Below are positions 1 through 7,900 of a stretch of 64,000 nucleotides of DNA, one piece after another. The stretch is from assembly GCF_040187885.1 (NCBI RefSeq), contig NZ_JBDPLH010000001.1:1302001-1366000 (forward strand). The letters are read 5' to 3'. The notes below the pieces were generated by a model, which made no database searches, was not told the DNA's origin, and saw only the letters and a list, made by a program, of their open reading frames with translations. The position numbers and the translations under genes are program-made. Within the stretch, counting starts at the first letter, position 1. Each line of letters opens with the position of its first letter. The stretch is from Roseateles_E cavernae (GTDB lineage Bacteria > Pseudomonadota > Gammaproteobacteria > Burkholderiales > Burkholderiaceae_C).

Positions 1-79
1 TCTGCGCCTGGCCAATGAGGGCGCGGTTCGCCAGGCCATCGAACTGATGCTGCGCGATCTGGCCAATCAGCGCTTTTGA
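1..79 (+). CDS. 3' end of an unidentified gene
   Basis: The window opens inside a forward reading frame that starts in phase at base 2 and stops at TGA 77-79. Only 25 residues are visible, a probable amphipathic helix ending in LANQRF. That is too little to name the family. The next gene starts 85 bp downstream, so it may or may not be co-transcribed with the methionine uptake genes. Confidence 0.55.
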   Translation, partial: LRLANEGAVRQAIELMLRDLANQRF

Positions 80-108
80 GCCCCCCGCGCGGCGGCTGAA
101 TTTGCTTA

Positions 109-137
109 TTGCGATTCCGTTCTTGGAAATCTAGGGT
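109..137 (+). promoter_or_regulatory. Possible sigma70 promoter of metNIQ
   Basis: TTGCGA at 109-114 is followed after exactly 17 bp by TAGGGT at 132-137 in the gap before metN. The -35 is a fair match; the -10 keeps only the conserved T, A and T. No SAM riboswitch-like or MetJ-like structure is apparent. The spacing is the main support. Confidence 0.3.
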
Positions 138-164
138 TTTCCACTAGCATCGCGGACTGCGAAT

Positions 165-1196
165 TTGACGGGGCCAGGCCCCGCCGCCCCGGTGATAGAA
201 CTCGACGACATCCACAAATCCTTCCGCCTTGGCGAGCGCCAGGTGCCGGCACTGCGGGGCCTGAGCCTGCGGGTCGAGCCCGGCGAGGTGTTCGGCATCA
301 TCGGCGCCTCGGGCGCCGGCAAGAGCACCCTGCTGCGCGTGATCAATCTGCTGGAGCGGCCCGACAGCGGCGCCGTGCGGGTGGCCGGTGCCGAGCTGCT
401 GGGCCTGGATGAGGCGGGGCTGCGCGCCGCGCGCCAGCGCATCGGCATGATCTTCCAGCACTTCAATCTGCTGTCCAGCAAGACCGTGGCCCAGAACGTG
501 GCCTGGCCGCTGCTGATCGCCGGCCGGCCGGCCGCCGAGATCGGCCCGCGCGTGGTCGAGCTGCTGGCCCGCGTCGGCCTGAGCGCCCATGCCGACAAAT
601 ACCCGGCCCAGCTGTCCGGCGGGCAGAAGCAGCGCGTCGGCATCGCGCGAGCGCTGGCGACGAAGCCGCAGCTGCTGCTGTGCGACGAGGCCACCAGCGC
701 GCTGGACCCCGAGACCACCCGCGATGTGCTGGACCTGCTGGCCGAGATCAACCAGGAGCTGGGCCTGACCATCGTGCTGATCACCCATGAGATGGAGGTG
801 GTGCGGCGGGTCTGCGACCGGGTCGCGGTGCTGGAGGCGGGCCGCATCGTCGAGCAGGGCGAGGTGGCGCGGGTCTTTCTGCATCCGCGCGAGGCGGTGA
901 CGCGGCGCTTTGTGCTGGAGGCCGAGCATGTCGACGAGCAGGCGCAGCTGGACGATTACGCCCATGTGCCGGGCCGGCTGCTGCGCCTGACCTTCCGGGG
1001 CGAGCGCACCTATGAGCCACTGCTGGGCGAGGTGGCGCGGCGCGCCGGCATCGACTTCGGCATCCTGTCGGGCCGCATCGACCGCATCAAGACCGTGCCC
1101 TATGGCCAGCTGACGATCTCGGTGACCGGCGGCGATCTGGCCGCCGCCGAGGCGCTGCTGAGCGAGCGCGGTGTCACGGTGGAGGTGCTGCGCTGA
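165..1196 (+). CDS. metN: Methionine ABC transporter ATP-binding protein MetN
   Basis: This is the cytoplasmic ATPase of the MetNIQ importer for D/L-methionine. The ABC domain has Walker A GASGAGKST at about residues 47-55, signature LSGGQKQR near 145 and Walker B LLLCDEATSALD near 168. The last 80 or so residues form the NIL regulatory domain, which in E. coli MetN binds methionine and inhibits transport. At 343 residues the length is typical. The longest start is TTG at 165; a GTG at 192 is an alternative that trims nine residues, and neither has a clear ribosome-binding site. Bases 169-181 carry the near-perfect palindrome GGGGCCAGGCCCC. The stop overlaps the metI start by one base (TGATG). 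Confidence 0.93.
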   Translation: MTGPGPAAPVIELDDIHKSFRLGERQVPALRGLSLRVEPGEVFGIIGASGAGKSTLLRVINLLERPDSGAVRVAGAELLGLDEAGLRAARQRIGMIFQHFNLLSSKTVAQNVAWPLLIAGRPAAEIGPRVVELLARVGLSAHADKYPAQLSGGQKQRVGIARALATKPQLLLCDEATSALDPETTRDVLDLLAEINQELGLTIVLITHEMEVVRRVCDRVAVLEAGRIVEQGEVARVFLHPREAVTRRFVLEAEHVDEQAQLDDYAHVPGRLLRLTFRGERTYEPLLGEVARRAGIDFGILSGRIDRIKTVPYGQLTISVTGGDLAAAEALLSERGVTVEVLR

Positions 1197-1861
1197 TGTT
1201 GGATATCTTCATTGCGATGGACTGGGCCGAGATCGGCCTGGCCGGGGTCGACACCCTCTTGATGCTGGGCGGCGCGCTGCTGTTCACCTTGCTGCTGGGC
1301 CTGCCGCTGGGCGTGCTGCTGTTCCTGCTCGACCGGGGCCAGCTGCTGGCCGCGCCGCGCGCTTATGCGCTGTTGTCGCTGGTCGTCAATGTGCTGCGCT
1401 CGCTGCCTTTTGTGATCCTGCTGATCGTGCTGATCCCCTTCACCTTGCTGGTGGCCGGCACTTCGCTGGGCGTGGCCGGCGCGATCCCGCCGCTGGTGGT
1501 CGGGGCCGTGCCCTTCTTTGCCCGCCTGGTCGAGGGCGCGCTGCGCGGCGTCGATCGCGGCATCGTCGAGGCCGGCCAGGCCATGGGGGCCAAGACCTGG
1601 CAGATCGTCTGGCAGGCCCTGTTGCCCGAGGCCCGGCCGGCCATCGTCTCGGCCGCCACCGTGACCGCGATCACCCTGGTCGGCTACACGGCCATGTCCG
1701 GCGTGATCGGCGGCGGCGGCCTGGGTGATCTGGCGATCCGCTTTGGCTACCAGCGCTTCCAGACCGAGGTGATGGTGGTGACGGTGGTGTTGCTGCTGCT
1801 GCTGGTGCAGCTGCTGCAGATGCTGGGCGATTGGCTGGTGCATCGCTTCACCCGTCGTTGA
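1196..1861 (+). CDS. metI: Methionine ABC transporter permease MetI
   Basis: This is the inner-membrane subunit of the MetNIQ importer, 221 residues with about five hydrophobic segments. The EAA-type coupling loop, which contacts the ATPase, begins near residue 125 (EAGQAMGAKTW). The ATG overlaps the metN stop by one base, so translation is probably coupled. Gene order metN-metI-metQ and the length are canonical for the family. Confidence 0.94.
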   Translation: MLDIFIAMDWAEIGLAGVDTLLMLGGALLFTLLLGLPLGVLLFLLDRGQLLAAPRAYALLSLVVNVLRSLPFVILLIVLIPFTLLVAGTSLGVAGAIPPLVVGAVPFFARLVEGALRGVDRGIVEAGQAMGAKTWQIVWQALLPEARPAIVSAATVTAITLVGYTAMSGVIGGGGLGDLAIRFGYQRFQTEVMVVTVVLLLLLVQLLQMLGDWLVHRFTRR

Positions 1862-1892
1862 ATTTTTCTGTTGTACCTAGAGGAGTAGACCC

Positions 1893-2666
1893 ATGAAGAA
1901 GATTGCAATTGCCCTGGCCGCCTTGGCCCTCAGCGGTTTCGCCGCCGCAGAGAAGCTCAGCGTGGCCGCCACCGCGGTGCCGCACGCCGAGATCCTGGAG
2001 TTCGTCAAGCCGGGCCTGGCCAAGCAGGGCGTGGAGCTGGAGATCAAGGTCTTCACCGACTATGTGCAGCCCAATGTGCAAGTGGCCGAGAAGCGCCTGG
2101 ACGCCAATTTCTTCCAGCACAAGCCCTATCTGGGCGAGTTCAACAAGGGCAAGGGCGCGAACCTGCAGGCCGTTGTGGCCGTCCATGTCGAGCCCTTCGG
2201 CGCCTACTCGGCCAAGCACAAGGCGCTGGCCGATCTGCCTGTTGCTGCCACGGTCGCGATCCCGAATGACCCCAGCAATGCCGGCCGCGCGCTGCTGCTG
2301 CTGGACCGCGCCGGCCTCATCAAGCTCAAGAGCACCGACAACATCCTGGCCACGCCGCGCGACATCGCCGACAACCCGAAGCAGCTGAAGTTCCGCGAGA
2401 TCGAGGCCGCGACCCTGCCGCGCATCCTGCCCCAGGTCGACCTGGCGCTGATCAACACCAACTACGCGCTCGAAGCCAAGCTGAACCCGGTCAAGAACGC
2501 GCTGGCCATCGAGGATGCCCGCTCGCCCTATGCCAACTGGCTGGTCGCCCGCGCCGACAACAAGGACGCACCGGCGCTGAAGAAGCTGGCCGCCGCGCTG
2601 AACAGCGCCGAGGTCAAGCAGTTCATCGCCAGCAAGTACAGCGGCGCCGTCGTGCCGGCGTTCTGA
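1893..2666 (+). CDS. metQ: Methionine-binding protein MetQ (NlpA family)
   Basis: This is the periplasmic substrate-binding component of the methionine importer, 257 residues. The N-terminus is a signal peptide (MKKIAIALAALALSGFAAA) with a likely cleavage after about residue 19. No lipobox cysteine is present, so the protein is probably soluble rather than lipid-anchored as E. coli MetQ is. The core carries NlpA-family features such as the VPHAEILEF and LDANFFQHKPYL segments. A strong ribosome-binding site (GAGGAG) precedes the ATG, and the gene lies 31 bp after metI in the same operon. Confidence 0.93.
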   Translation: MKKIAIALAALALSGFAAAEKLSVAATAVPHAEILEFVKPGLAKQGVELEIKVFTDYVQPNVQVAEKRLDANFFQHKPYLGEFNKGKGANLQAVVAVHVEPFGAYSAKHKALADLPVAATVAIPNDPSNAGRALLLLDRAGLIKLKSTDNILATPRDIADNPKQLKFREIEAATLPRILPQVDLALINTNYALEAKLNPVKNALAIEDARSPYANWLVARADNKDAPALKKLAAALNSAEVKQFIASKYSGAVVPAF

Positions 2667-2774
2667 GGCTGAGCAGCGCCTGTCTGGCAGCTGGTCTGGC
2701 TCAACCAGGCTGAAGCCGGGCTGATTCATGGCCTGGCGAAAGGCCACCAGGGCGGCCTTGCCGGCGGGGGCTGC

Positions 2775-3695
2775 TCAGGGCGGCACCAGCCCCCAGTGCT
2801 TGCGCGCAGCTTCCTGCAGGAAGGCCGTCACCGCCCGCACGCGCGAAGCGTTGCGCCGGCTCGGCAAGGAAACGGCGTACATCGTGTACGCCGCCCGTGA
2901 AGCGAAGGGCGCCAGGACTTCGACCAGCTTGCCATCCGCCGCATCCGCTGCAGCCAAGGGCTGTGACAGCACCCCGATGCCGGCGCCGGCCACCAGCGCG
3001 CGGTGAAGCAGGGCCGAGCTGCTGGCCGCCAGCTGTGATCTGACGGTGATCTCCAGCTTGCGCCCGGCATGGCGGAAACCCCATGTGACGGCCGGTCCCT
3101 GCGCGGTATGGGTCACCGTCTGGTGTTGGTGCAGGTCCGCCGGCTCGGTCGGTGCTCCGTGCCGGCGCAGGTAGTCCGGCGATGCGTACAGGCGCCGCTC
3201 GAACGAACCCAATTCGCGGGCGACGACCGCATCGCTGCTGCCCAGCGTCGTGCGCAGTGCCACGTCGATGCCGTCGGTCACCAGGTCCATCACACGGTCG
3301 TCCGCCACCAGTTCGATGCGCAGTGCCGGGTGTCGTTCACGCAGTGCGGCCAGCTGCGGCACGATCAGTTGCTCGCAGATTTCCTGGCTCGACGCCAGCC
3401 GCACGGCGCCGGCCACGCGGTGGCGTTGCTGGTCGAACGACGCCGCCATGTCTTCGAGCCGGCCCAGGAGTTCACGCGCTTCCTGCACCAGCTCGGCGCC
3501 CTCGGGCGTTGCCGACAAGCCGTGCGTGGAGCGACGCAGCAGCGTGATGCCAAAGCCGCTTTCGAGGCGATCGACACCACGCGAGACGACGGATACCGCC
3601 ACATCCATCTCCCGAGCCGCGGCCGAGAACGATCGCAGGTCGAGCGAGCGCACCAGCCAGCGCAGGTCCGCAGGGTCGGGCAGGAAAGGTCGCAT
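2775..3695 (-). CDS. LysR-family transcriptional regulator
   Basis: The 306-residue product has an N-terminal winged helix-turn-helix (about residues 8-67, FSAAAREMDVAVSVVSRGVDRLE) and a LysR effector-binding domain. I chose the ATG at 3695 because it gives the family's normal length; the open frame upstream runs through the divergent gene. It is divergent from the tautomerase-cupin pair at 3837 across a 141 bp gap, the usual arrangement for a LysR regulator and its target. The effector is unknown. The 3' end converges on metQ. Confidence 0.88.
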   Translation of the reverse strand: MRPFLPDPADLRWLVRSLDLRSFSAAAREMDVAVSVVSRGVDRLESGFGITLLRRSTHGLSATPEGAELVQEARELLGRLEDMAASFDQQRHRVAGAVRLASSQEICEQLIVPQLAALRERHPALRIELVADDRVMDLVTDGIDVALRTTLGSSDAVVARELGSFERRLYASPDYLRRHGAPTEPADLHQHQTVTHTAQGPAVTWGFRHAGRKLEITVRSQLAASSSALLHRALVAGAGIGVLSQPLAAADAADGKLVEVLAPFASRAAYTMYAVSLPSRRNASRVRAVTAFLQEAARKHWGLVPP

Positions 3696-3836
3696 CGGAA
3701 GGTCTTCTGCTCTTGGGCGTTGCGCGTCTGCTTTTGCTTGGCGAGCAAAACCGATTATGCCGCGCGACGGTTTCCGGCAGGGGCCGGGTTGCCTACATTC
3801 ACTGCACCAACCACCCCGCAAGCGAAGGAGACAGCC

Positions 3837-4235
3837 ATGCCCATCCTCAACGTCAAGGTCAGCGCGCCGCGCACGACTGAGCTTTCCGAACGCATCAACG
3901 AGATGCTGCTCGAGCTGACCAGCCGCGTGCTCGGCAAGCGGCGCGACCTGACCGCCGTGGTGATCGACTACGTCGACCCGCGCGACTGGTTTGTCGCCGG
4001 CAAGTCTTTGGCCGAACAGAAGCTGGCCAGCTTCTACTTCGACGTCAAGGTGGTCGACGAAACCAATACCAAGGCCGAGAAGGCGCGCTACGTGGCCGAA
4101 GCGTTCGAGGCCTTTGCTGCCCTGCTGGGCCCGCTGCACCACGAAAGCTATGTACATGTGCACGACGTGCGGGCCAGCGCCTATGGCTTTGGCGGCAAGA
4201 CCCAGGAATACCGCCACCAGCACCCAAGCCTTTGA
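3837..4235 (+). CDS. Tautomerase-family protein
   Basis: The 132-residue protein begins Met-Pro-Ile, so removal of Met exposes the N-terminal proline used as the catalytic base in the 4-oxalocrotonate tautomerase/MIF superfamily. It is about twice the length of the small 4-OT enzymes. The substrate cannot be inferred. The ATG at 3837 follows an AAGGAG ribosome-binding site. It is 10 bp upstream of the cupin gene and divergent from a LysR regulator, which suggests a small inducible operon for an aromatic or keto acid. Confidence 0.8.
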   Translation: MPILNVKVSAPRTTELSERINEMLLELTSRVLGKRRDLTAVVIDYVDPRDWFVAGKSLAEQKLASFYFDVKVVDETNTKAEKARYVAEAFEAFAALLGPLHHESYVHVHDVRASAYGFGGKTQEYRHQHPSL

Positions 4236-4245
4236 GGAGACAGCC

Positions 4246-4698
4246 ATGGAATTCGCCAAGCTCGTTGTCGCCGCGGCCCTGCGCCGTGCGGGACTGGATG
4301 ACTGGATACCCGAAGGTGACGGCAAGTGGTCGCTGCCGCTGCAGTTCCTGCCCGATGGTGCGGGCTGGGTCGAGTTGATGCGGCTCGACCCCGGCGTGCG
4401 CGTGGGCTTGCACCGGCACACCGGCGAAGTCCATGCGCTGAACCTCGCCGGCGAACGCCGCCTCAACGATGGGCGGGTGCTGCGAACCGGTGATTATGTG
4501 TATGAACCCGCCGGCAATGTCGACTGGTGGGAAGCGAGGGGCAGTGAGCAATTGCTCGTGCATGTGGTCGTCAAAGGCAGCGTCGAATATCTCGGCGCGC
4601 ACCACAGCGTGCTGCAGCGGATCGACACGGCCGATCGCATCGCCGACTACCGCCGGCACTGTGCGGCGATCGGCAGCCGACCGCGCGAGCTGGTTTGA
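4246..4698 (+). CDS. Cupin-domain protein, dioxygenase-like
   Basis: The 150-residue single-domain cupin has a metal-binding core beginning HRHTGEVHAL at about residue 56, matching the H-x-H...E pattern of cupin motif 1. The layout resembles the 2,4'-dihydroxyacetophenone dioxygenase/ChrR-like cupins, so an Fe-dependent dioxygenase is plausible but unproven. The ATG follows GAGGAGA, just after the tautomerase stop, so the two are co-transcribed. A tautomerase followed by a metal cupin suggests a short ring- or side-chain-cleavage step. Confidence 0.75.
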   Translation: MEFAKLVVAAALRRAGLDDWIPEGDGKWSLPLQFLPDGAGWVELMRLDPGVRVGLHRHTGEVHALNLAGERRLNDGRVLRTGDYVYEPAGNVDWWEARGSEQLLVHVVVKGSVEYLGAHHSVLQRIDTADRIADYRRHCAAIGSRPRELV

Positions 4699-4913
4699 TT
4701 CGAGCTTGCCCTGATGAGCGCCGGCACGCGCTCTAAAGCGGTGGCGGCGCAGTGTGCCCACTTGGGCCCCAGAAGTCTTGACTGCGGATGTCTGGGTCGA
4801 AAGCCGCCCTCCCATCACCCCCGGTTATCGCGTCCCCCTCAAGCTGGCATGGCGCTTGATCGCGCAGCCGGAATAATGGGCGCCTTTCTTGGCCAACCCT
4901 GAACGTCGCGCGC

Positions 4914-6161
4914 ATGGTGCTCAACTACATCTGGATCGCCTTCTTCCTGATCGGCTTCGCCGTGGCGCTGGCGCGGCTGCTGCAGGGCGATCTGCTGATC
5001 TTTTCGCAGATCCTGACCGGCATCTTCGATACCGCCAAGACCGGTTTCGACATCTCGCTGGGCCTGGTCGGGGTGATGTCGCTGTGGCTGGGCATCATGA
5101 AGATCGGCGAGCATGCCGGCGTGATCCAGCTGTTCGCGCGCGGCATGGCGCCGTTCTTCAAGCGCCTGTTCCCCGAGATCCCCAAGAGCCACCCGGCCGG
5201 CGGCTCCATCGTGATGAACTTCAGCGCCAATATGCTGGGCCTGGACAATGCCGCGACGCCGCTGGGCCTGAAGGCGATGAAGGAGTTGCAGGAGATCAAC
5301 CCGCAGAAGGACACGGCCAGCAACGCGATGATCATGTTCCTGGTGCTCAACACGGCGGGCATCACCCTGATCCCGACCTCGGTGATCGCGATCCGCCAGG
5401 CGCTGGCGGTGGACCAGGGCCTGGTCGGCTTCAACGCCGCCGACATCTTCCTGCCGACGCTGATCGGTACCTTCATCTCCTTCTCGGCCGGCCTGGTCGC
5501 GGTGGCCGCCTATCAGCGCATCAATCTGCTCAGCGCGCCGGTGCTGGCCTTCTTCGGCGGCTTCATCGCCATCATGGCGGCGCTGTTCGGCTGGCTGCAC
5601 CGCTACCCGCCCGAGCTGATGGCCAAGTACATCGGCCTGCTCGGCAGCCTGGTGATACTGTCGGTCATCGTGATGTTCATCGCGGTGGGGGCCTGGCGGC
5701 GCATCAATGTCTACGAGGCCTTTGTCGAGGGCGCGAAGGAAGGCTTCGGCGTCGCCATCACCATCATTCCCTACCTGATCGCGATCCTGGTGGCGATCTC
5801 GGTGTTCCGTACCACCGGCTGCATGGACTATGTGGTGGGTGGCATCGCCTGGGCCGTGGCGGCGGTGGGCCTGCCGACCGACTTCGTGCCGGCCCTGCCG
5901 GTGGGCTTGATGAAGACGCTGTCGGGCAGCGGTGCGCGCGGGCTGATGGTGGACGTGATGAAGACCTACGGGGTCGACAGCTTCGAGGGCAAGCTGGCCG
6001 CCATCATCCAGGGCTCGACCGAGACCACCTTCTATGTGCTGGCGGTCTACTTCGGCAGCGTCAACATCAAGAAGACCCGTTACGCGCTGACCTGCGGCCT
6101 GATCGCCGATGTGGTGGGCGTGGTGGCGGCCATCCTGGTGGGCTACTGGTTCTTCAAGTAA
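4914..6161 (+). CDS. SpmA/SpmB-type membrane protein (nucleoside recognition/Gate domains)
   Basis: The 415-residue integral membrane protein combines regions like spore maturation proteins SpmA and SpmB in one chain. The N-terminal half carries conserved runs such as MNFSANMLGLDNAATPLGLK and MFLVLNTAGITLIPTS. The C-terminal half has GSTETTFYVLAVYFGSV, typical of SpmB/Gate domains. Such fusions occur in many non-sporulating proteobacteria, where the transported molecule is unknown. No ribosome-binding site is visible before the ATG. A TATAAT-like GAATAAT lies about 43 bp upstream. Confidence 0.85.
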   Translation: MVLNYIWIAFFLIGFAVALARLLQGDLLIFSQILTGIFDTAKTGFDISLGLVGVMSLWLGIMKIGEHAGVIQLFARGMAPFFKRLFPEIPKSHPAGGSIVMNFSANMLGLDNAATPLGLKAMKELQEINPQKDTASNAMIMFLVLNTAGITLIPTSVIAIRQALAVDQGLVGFNAADIFLPTLIGTFISFSAGLVAVAAYQRINLLSAPVLAFFGGFIAIMAALFGWLHRYPPELMAKYIGLLGSLVILSVIVMFIAVGAWRRINVYEAFVEGAKEGFGVAITIIPYLIAILVAISVFRTTGCMDYVVGGIAWAVAAVGLPTDFVPALPVGLMKTLSGSGARGLMVDVMKTYGVDSFEGKLAAIIQGSTETTFYVLAVYFGSVNIKKTRYALTCGLIADVVGVVAAILVGYWFFK

Positions 6162-6201
6162 GACGGCTACCATCGGGCACCGTCCACTCCAGGAGTTCAC
6201 C

Positions 6202-6750
6202 ATGGCCGCTATCCATATTGCCGTGCTGGTCGGCAGCTTGCGCCGCGACTCGCTGAACCGCCAGCTCGCCCGCGCGCTGGCCAAGCTGGCCCCGCCGGAG
6301 CTGAGCTTCGGCGAGGTCGCCATTGGCGAGCTGCCGCTCTACAACCAGGATGACGACGCCAGCCCGGCCGAGCCGGTGCGGCGCTTCAAGGCCCAGATCA
6401 GTGCGGCCCAGGGCCTGCTGTTCGTCACGCCCGAGTACAACCGCTCGATCCCCGGCGTGCTGAAGAACGCGCTGGACCATGGCTCGCGGCCCTATGGCCA
6501 GAGCGTCTGGGCCGGCAAGCCGGCCGGGGTGCTGGGTGCCTCGGTGGGCGCGATCGGCACCGCGCTGGCGCAGCAGCATCTGCGCAATATCCTGGCCTAT
6601 CTCGATGTGCCCACGCTGGGCCAGCCCGAGGCCTTCATCCATGCCGGCAAGGGCTTCTTCGATGCCGATGGTGGCATCAACGAGGGCAGCCGCGCCTTTG
6701 TGCAGGCCTGGGTCGATCGTTATGCGGCCTTCGTCAAGGCACGGGTCTGA
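6202..6750 (+). CDS. NADPH-dependent FMN reductase / quinone reductase (ChrR type)
   Basis: This 182-residue flavodoxin-fold enzyme reduces quinones, FMN or chromate using NAD(P)H. The FMN phosphate loop is GSLRRDSLNRQLA near residue 11. The second flavin-binding segment, TPEYNRSIPGVLKNALD, lies near 76, and GAIGTALAQQHLR follows at about 115. The start at 6202 follows CAGGAG. It stands 40 bp after the SpmAB-type gene and 16 bp before the repeat protein, so a common transcript is possible. Confidence 0.88.
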   Translation: MAAIHIAVLVGSLRRDSLNRQLARALAKLAPPELSFGEVAIGELPLYNQDDDASPAEPVRRFKAQISAAQGLLFVTPEYNRSIPGVLKNALDHGSRPYGQSVWAGKPAGVLGASVGAIGTALAQQHLRNILAYLDVPTLGQPEAFIHAGKGFFDADGGINEGSRAFVQAWVDRYAAFVKARV

Positions 6751-6766
6751 TCGGGCGGGCACGGCG

Positions 6767-7357
6767 ATGGCGTCGGACGGCTTCGAGCCCGAAGACCTCG
6801 ATGCGCTGCTGAATGATTTCAGCGCGCGCCTGCGCGAGCGCGACAAGCCGATCGACCTGACGATCTCGCTGGCCCGGCTGGAGGCCTCGCCAGGCCCCGC
6901 GCCGGCCAGCGCCCCGCGTCGACCCGCTGCCGGCCGCTGGAATATGGACGACGTCAGCGACGTCGAAGACCTCAGCGAGCGCCGCCGTGCGCTCCAAGCC
7001 CGGGCCGAGCAGCAAGCGGCTGAACGCGCTGCGGCTGAACGCGCTGCGGCTGAACGCGCTGCGGCTGAACGCGCTGCGGCTGAACGCGCTGCGGCTATCG
7101 AAGCCCGCCGGCGTGCTGCCGAGTCGGCGGTGCGGGACCCGCCACGCATCGTGCTGACGCGCGCGCCCGAACCCGCCACGCTGGACCTGGCCAGCATCCG
7201 GCTGCCCGCAGCGGCGCCGCAGGCCGCGCTGGATCTGTCGTCCTTGGGCCGGATGCTGGGACGGGTGGCGCATCAGGCGGCCGAGCATGCCGCGCAAAGC
7301 CGGGCCGGGGCAGAGACGGACACCGGCTCCTCGCCGGCTCCGCTACTCAAGACCTGA
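6767..7357 (+). CDS. Hypothetical protein with an (AAERA)n repeat
   Basis: I do not recognise this 196-residue protein. The N-terminal 40 residues are charged, the centre (about 84-110) is a run of AAERA repeats likely to form a long helix or coiled coil, and the C-terminus is Ala-rich. There is no signal peptide or membrane segment. The repeat is exact at DNA level. The stop codon TGA 7355-7357 lies inside a REP-like CAAGACCTGACCCC copy, so the original C-terminus may have been replaced. Codon bias fits the genome, and the gene follows the FMN reductase by 16 bp. Confidence 0.6.
   Translation: MASDGFEPEDLDALLNDFSARLRERDKPIDLTISLARLEASPGPAPASAPRRPAAGRWNMDDVSDVEDLSERRRALQARAEQQAAERAAAERAAAERAAAERAAAERAAAIEARRRAAESAVRDPPRIVLTRAPEPATLDLASIRLPAAAPQAALDLSSLGRMLGRVAHQAAEHAAQSRAGAETDTGSSPAPLLKT
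7016..7096 (+). repeat. 15-bp perfect tandem repeat, five copies
   Basis: The unit GCGGCTGAACGCGCT occurs five times without a mismatch from 7016 to 7090, followed by six bases of a sixth copy. The unit length is a multiple of three, so changes in copy number would lengthen or shorten the (AAERA)n segment of the encoded protein without a frameshift. Confidence 0.95.
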
Positions 7358-7361
7358 CCCC
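7347..7361. repeat. REP-like copy TCAAGACCTGACCCC
   Basis: This is a short dispersed motif, also found between genes at 11628-11642, 56341-56355 and, inverted, at 54326-54334. In this copy the TGA of GACCTGA is the stop of the repeat-protein gene. Similar CAAGACCTGACCCC sequences are, from memory, common REP elements in environmental betaproteobacteria; no transposase lies nearby. Confidence 0.55.
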
Positions 7362-7375
7362 TCCGAATTTATCGT

Positions 7376-7531
7376 CTATTTGTCGCGCTTCTTGGCGCCG
7401 CTGGCCCGGCTCTTGCCCGCGCCCACTGCCGGTTTCGCCGGCTGATCGCCGATCACGCTTTTCAGCGGGCAGACCGGGAAGGCCGGGCATTTCTTGCAGC
7501 CCACGGCAAGGGCAATCGGGCACAGCGTCAT
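7376..7531 (-). CDS. Small cysteine-rich protein, 51 residues
   Basis: This short gene starts at ATG 7531 after a CGGAGA ribosome-binding site and stops at TAG 7378-7376. Four cysteines fall in the first 20 residues (C4, C12, C15, C20), with a CKKC knuckle and two Cys-Pro pairs, followed by a basic Lys/Arg/Ala tail. The start MTLCPIALAVGCKKCPAF matches a type of small conserved proteobacterial protein that I recall but cannot name. Metal binding (zinc or an Fe-S cluster) is an inference from the cysteine pattern. It faces the repeat-protein gene, with 18 bp between the stops. Confidence 0.72.
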   Translation of the reverse strand: MTLCPIALAVGCKKCPAFPVCPLKSVIGDQPAKPAVGAGKSRASGAKKRDK

Positions 7532-7900
7532 GATCGGCGGTCTCCGGCCGGCTGGCTGCCCCGGGGCTCGGGGTCATGGCGGGCTGGCGCTTGTGCAATG
7601 TACTCCCGCGCACCGTCAAGCGGCGGGCCGGTCGGCCATATGGGGCGATCCCAGGCCGAGGCCGATCTGGCCAACGCCGGCCTGCTGGCCGTCTTCGGCC
7701 AGGAGATAGCCATCGTCAAGGCCCATCAGCTGCGCCGAGCTCGGTCATGACGCGAGCCGCGCTGCCGCGTGCAGTCCTGCACGCGGCGCGGCGCGACGGC
7801 CGCATCCAGCGACTTACACTGCCCCGGTAGCAGCCGCCATCGAGCGGTGGCGCCGCGTCACGGCGCTCTTTGGTTTTTGCGACGGGATGGATGGCAGCAG
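7532..7900. other. Intergenic region, 369 bp, with one long palindrome
   Basis: I see no convincing gene here. A 50-codon frame at 7598-7750 (starting MYSRAPSS, ending LRRARS) has no ribosome-binding site and no similarity I recognise; it may be decayed coding sequence. The notable element is the palindrome at 7764-7787. The promoters of the small Cys protein and of the downstream cyclase should lie here. Confidence 0.6.
7764..7787. promoter_or_regulatory. 24-bp palindrome upstream of the cyclase gene
   Basis: The arms GCCGCGTGCAG and CTGCACGCGGC are perfect 11-bp inverted repeats separated by TC. The element lies 113 bp before the cyclase ATG. There is no T-run, so it is not an intrinsic terminator. 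An operator for a dimeric regulator or a cruciform-forming REP remnant are the alternatives. Confidence 0.5.

Noticed and set aside
80..164. SAM-type riboswitch before metN
   Set aside because: Only 85 bp are available, with no recognisable paired core, and betaproteobacterial met genes are not usually controlled that way.
168..182. GGGGCCAGGCCCC as a methionine regulator operator
   Set aside because: It lies at or just inside the metN reading frame, depending on start choice, and matches no known MetR or MetJ site.
3696..4466. N-terminal extension of the LysR gene across the divergent tautomerase and cupin genes
   Set aside because: LysR proteins are about 300 residues and the ATG at 3695 gives the canonical helix-turn-helix start; the extension has no family features.
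7598..7750. 50-codon forward frame in the gap before the cyclase
   Set aside because: It has no ribosome-binding site and no recognisable motif, and it lies in DNA that looks decayed. Kept only as a remark on the gap.
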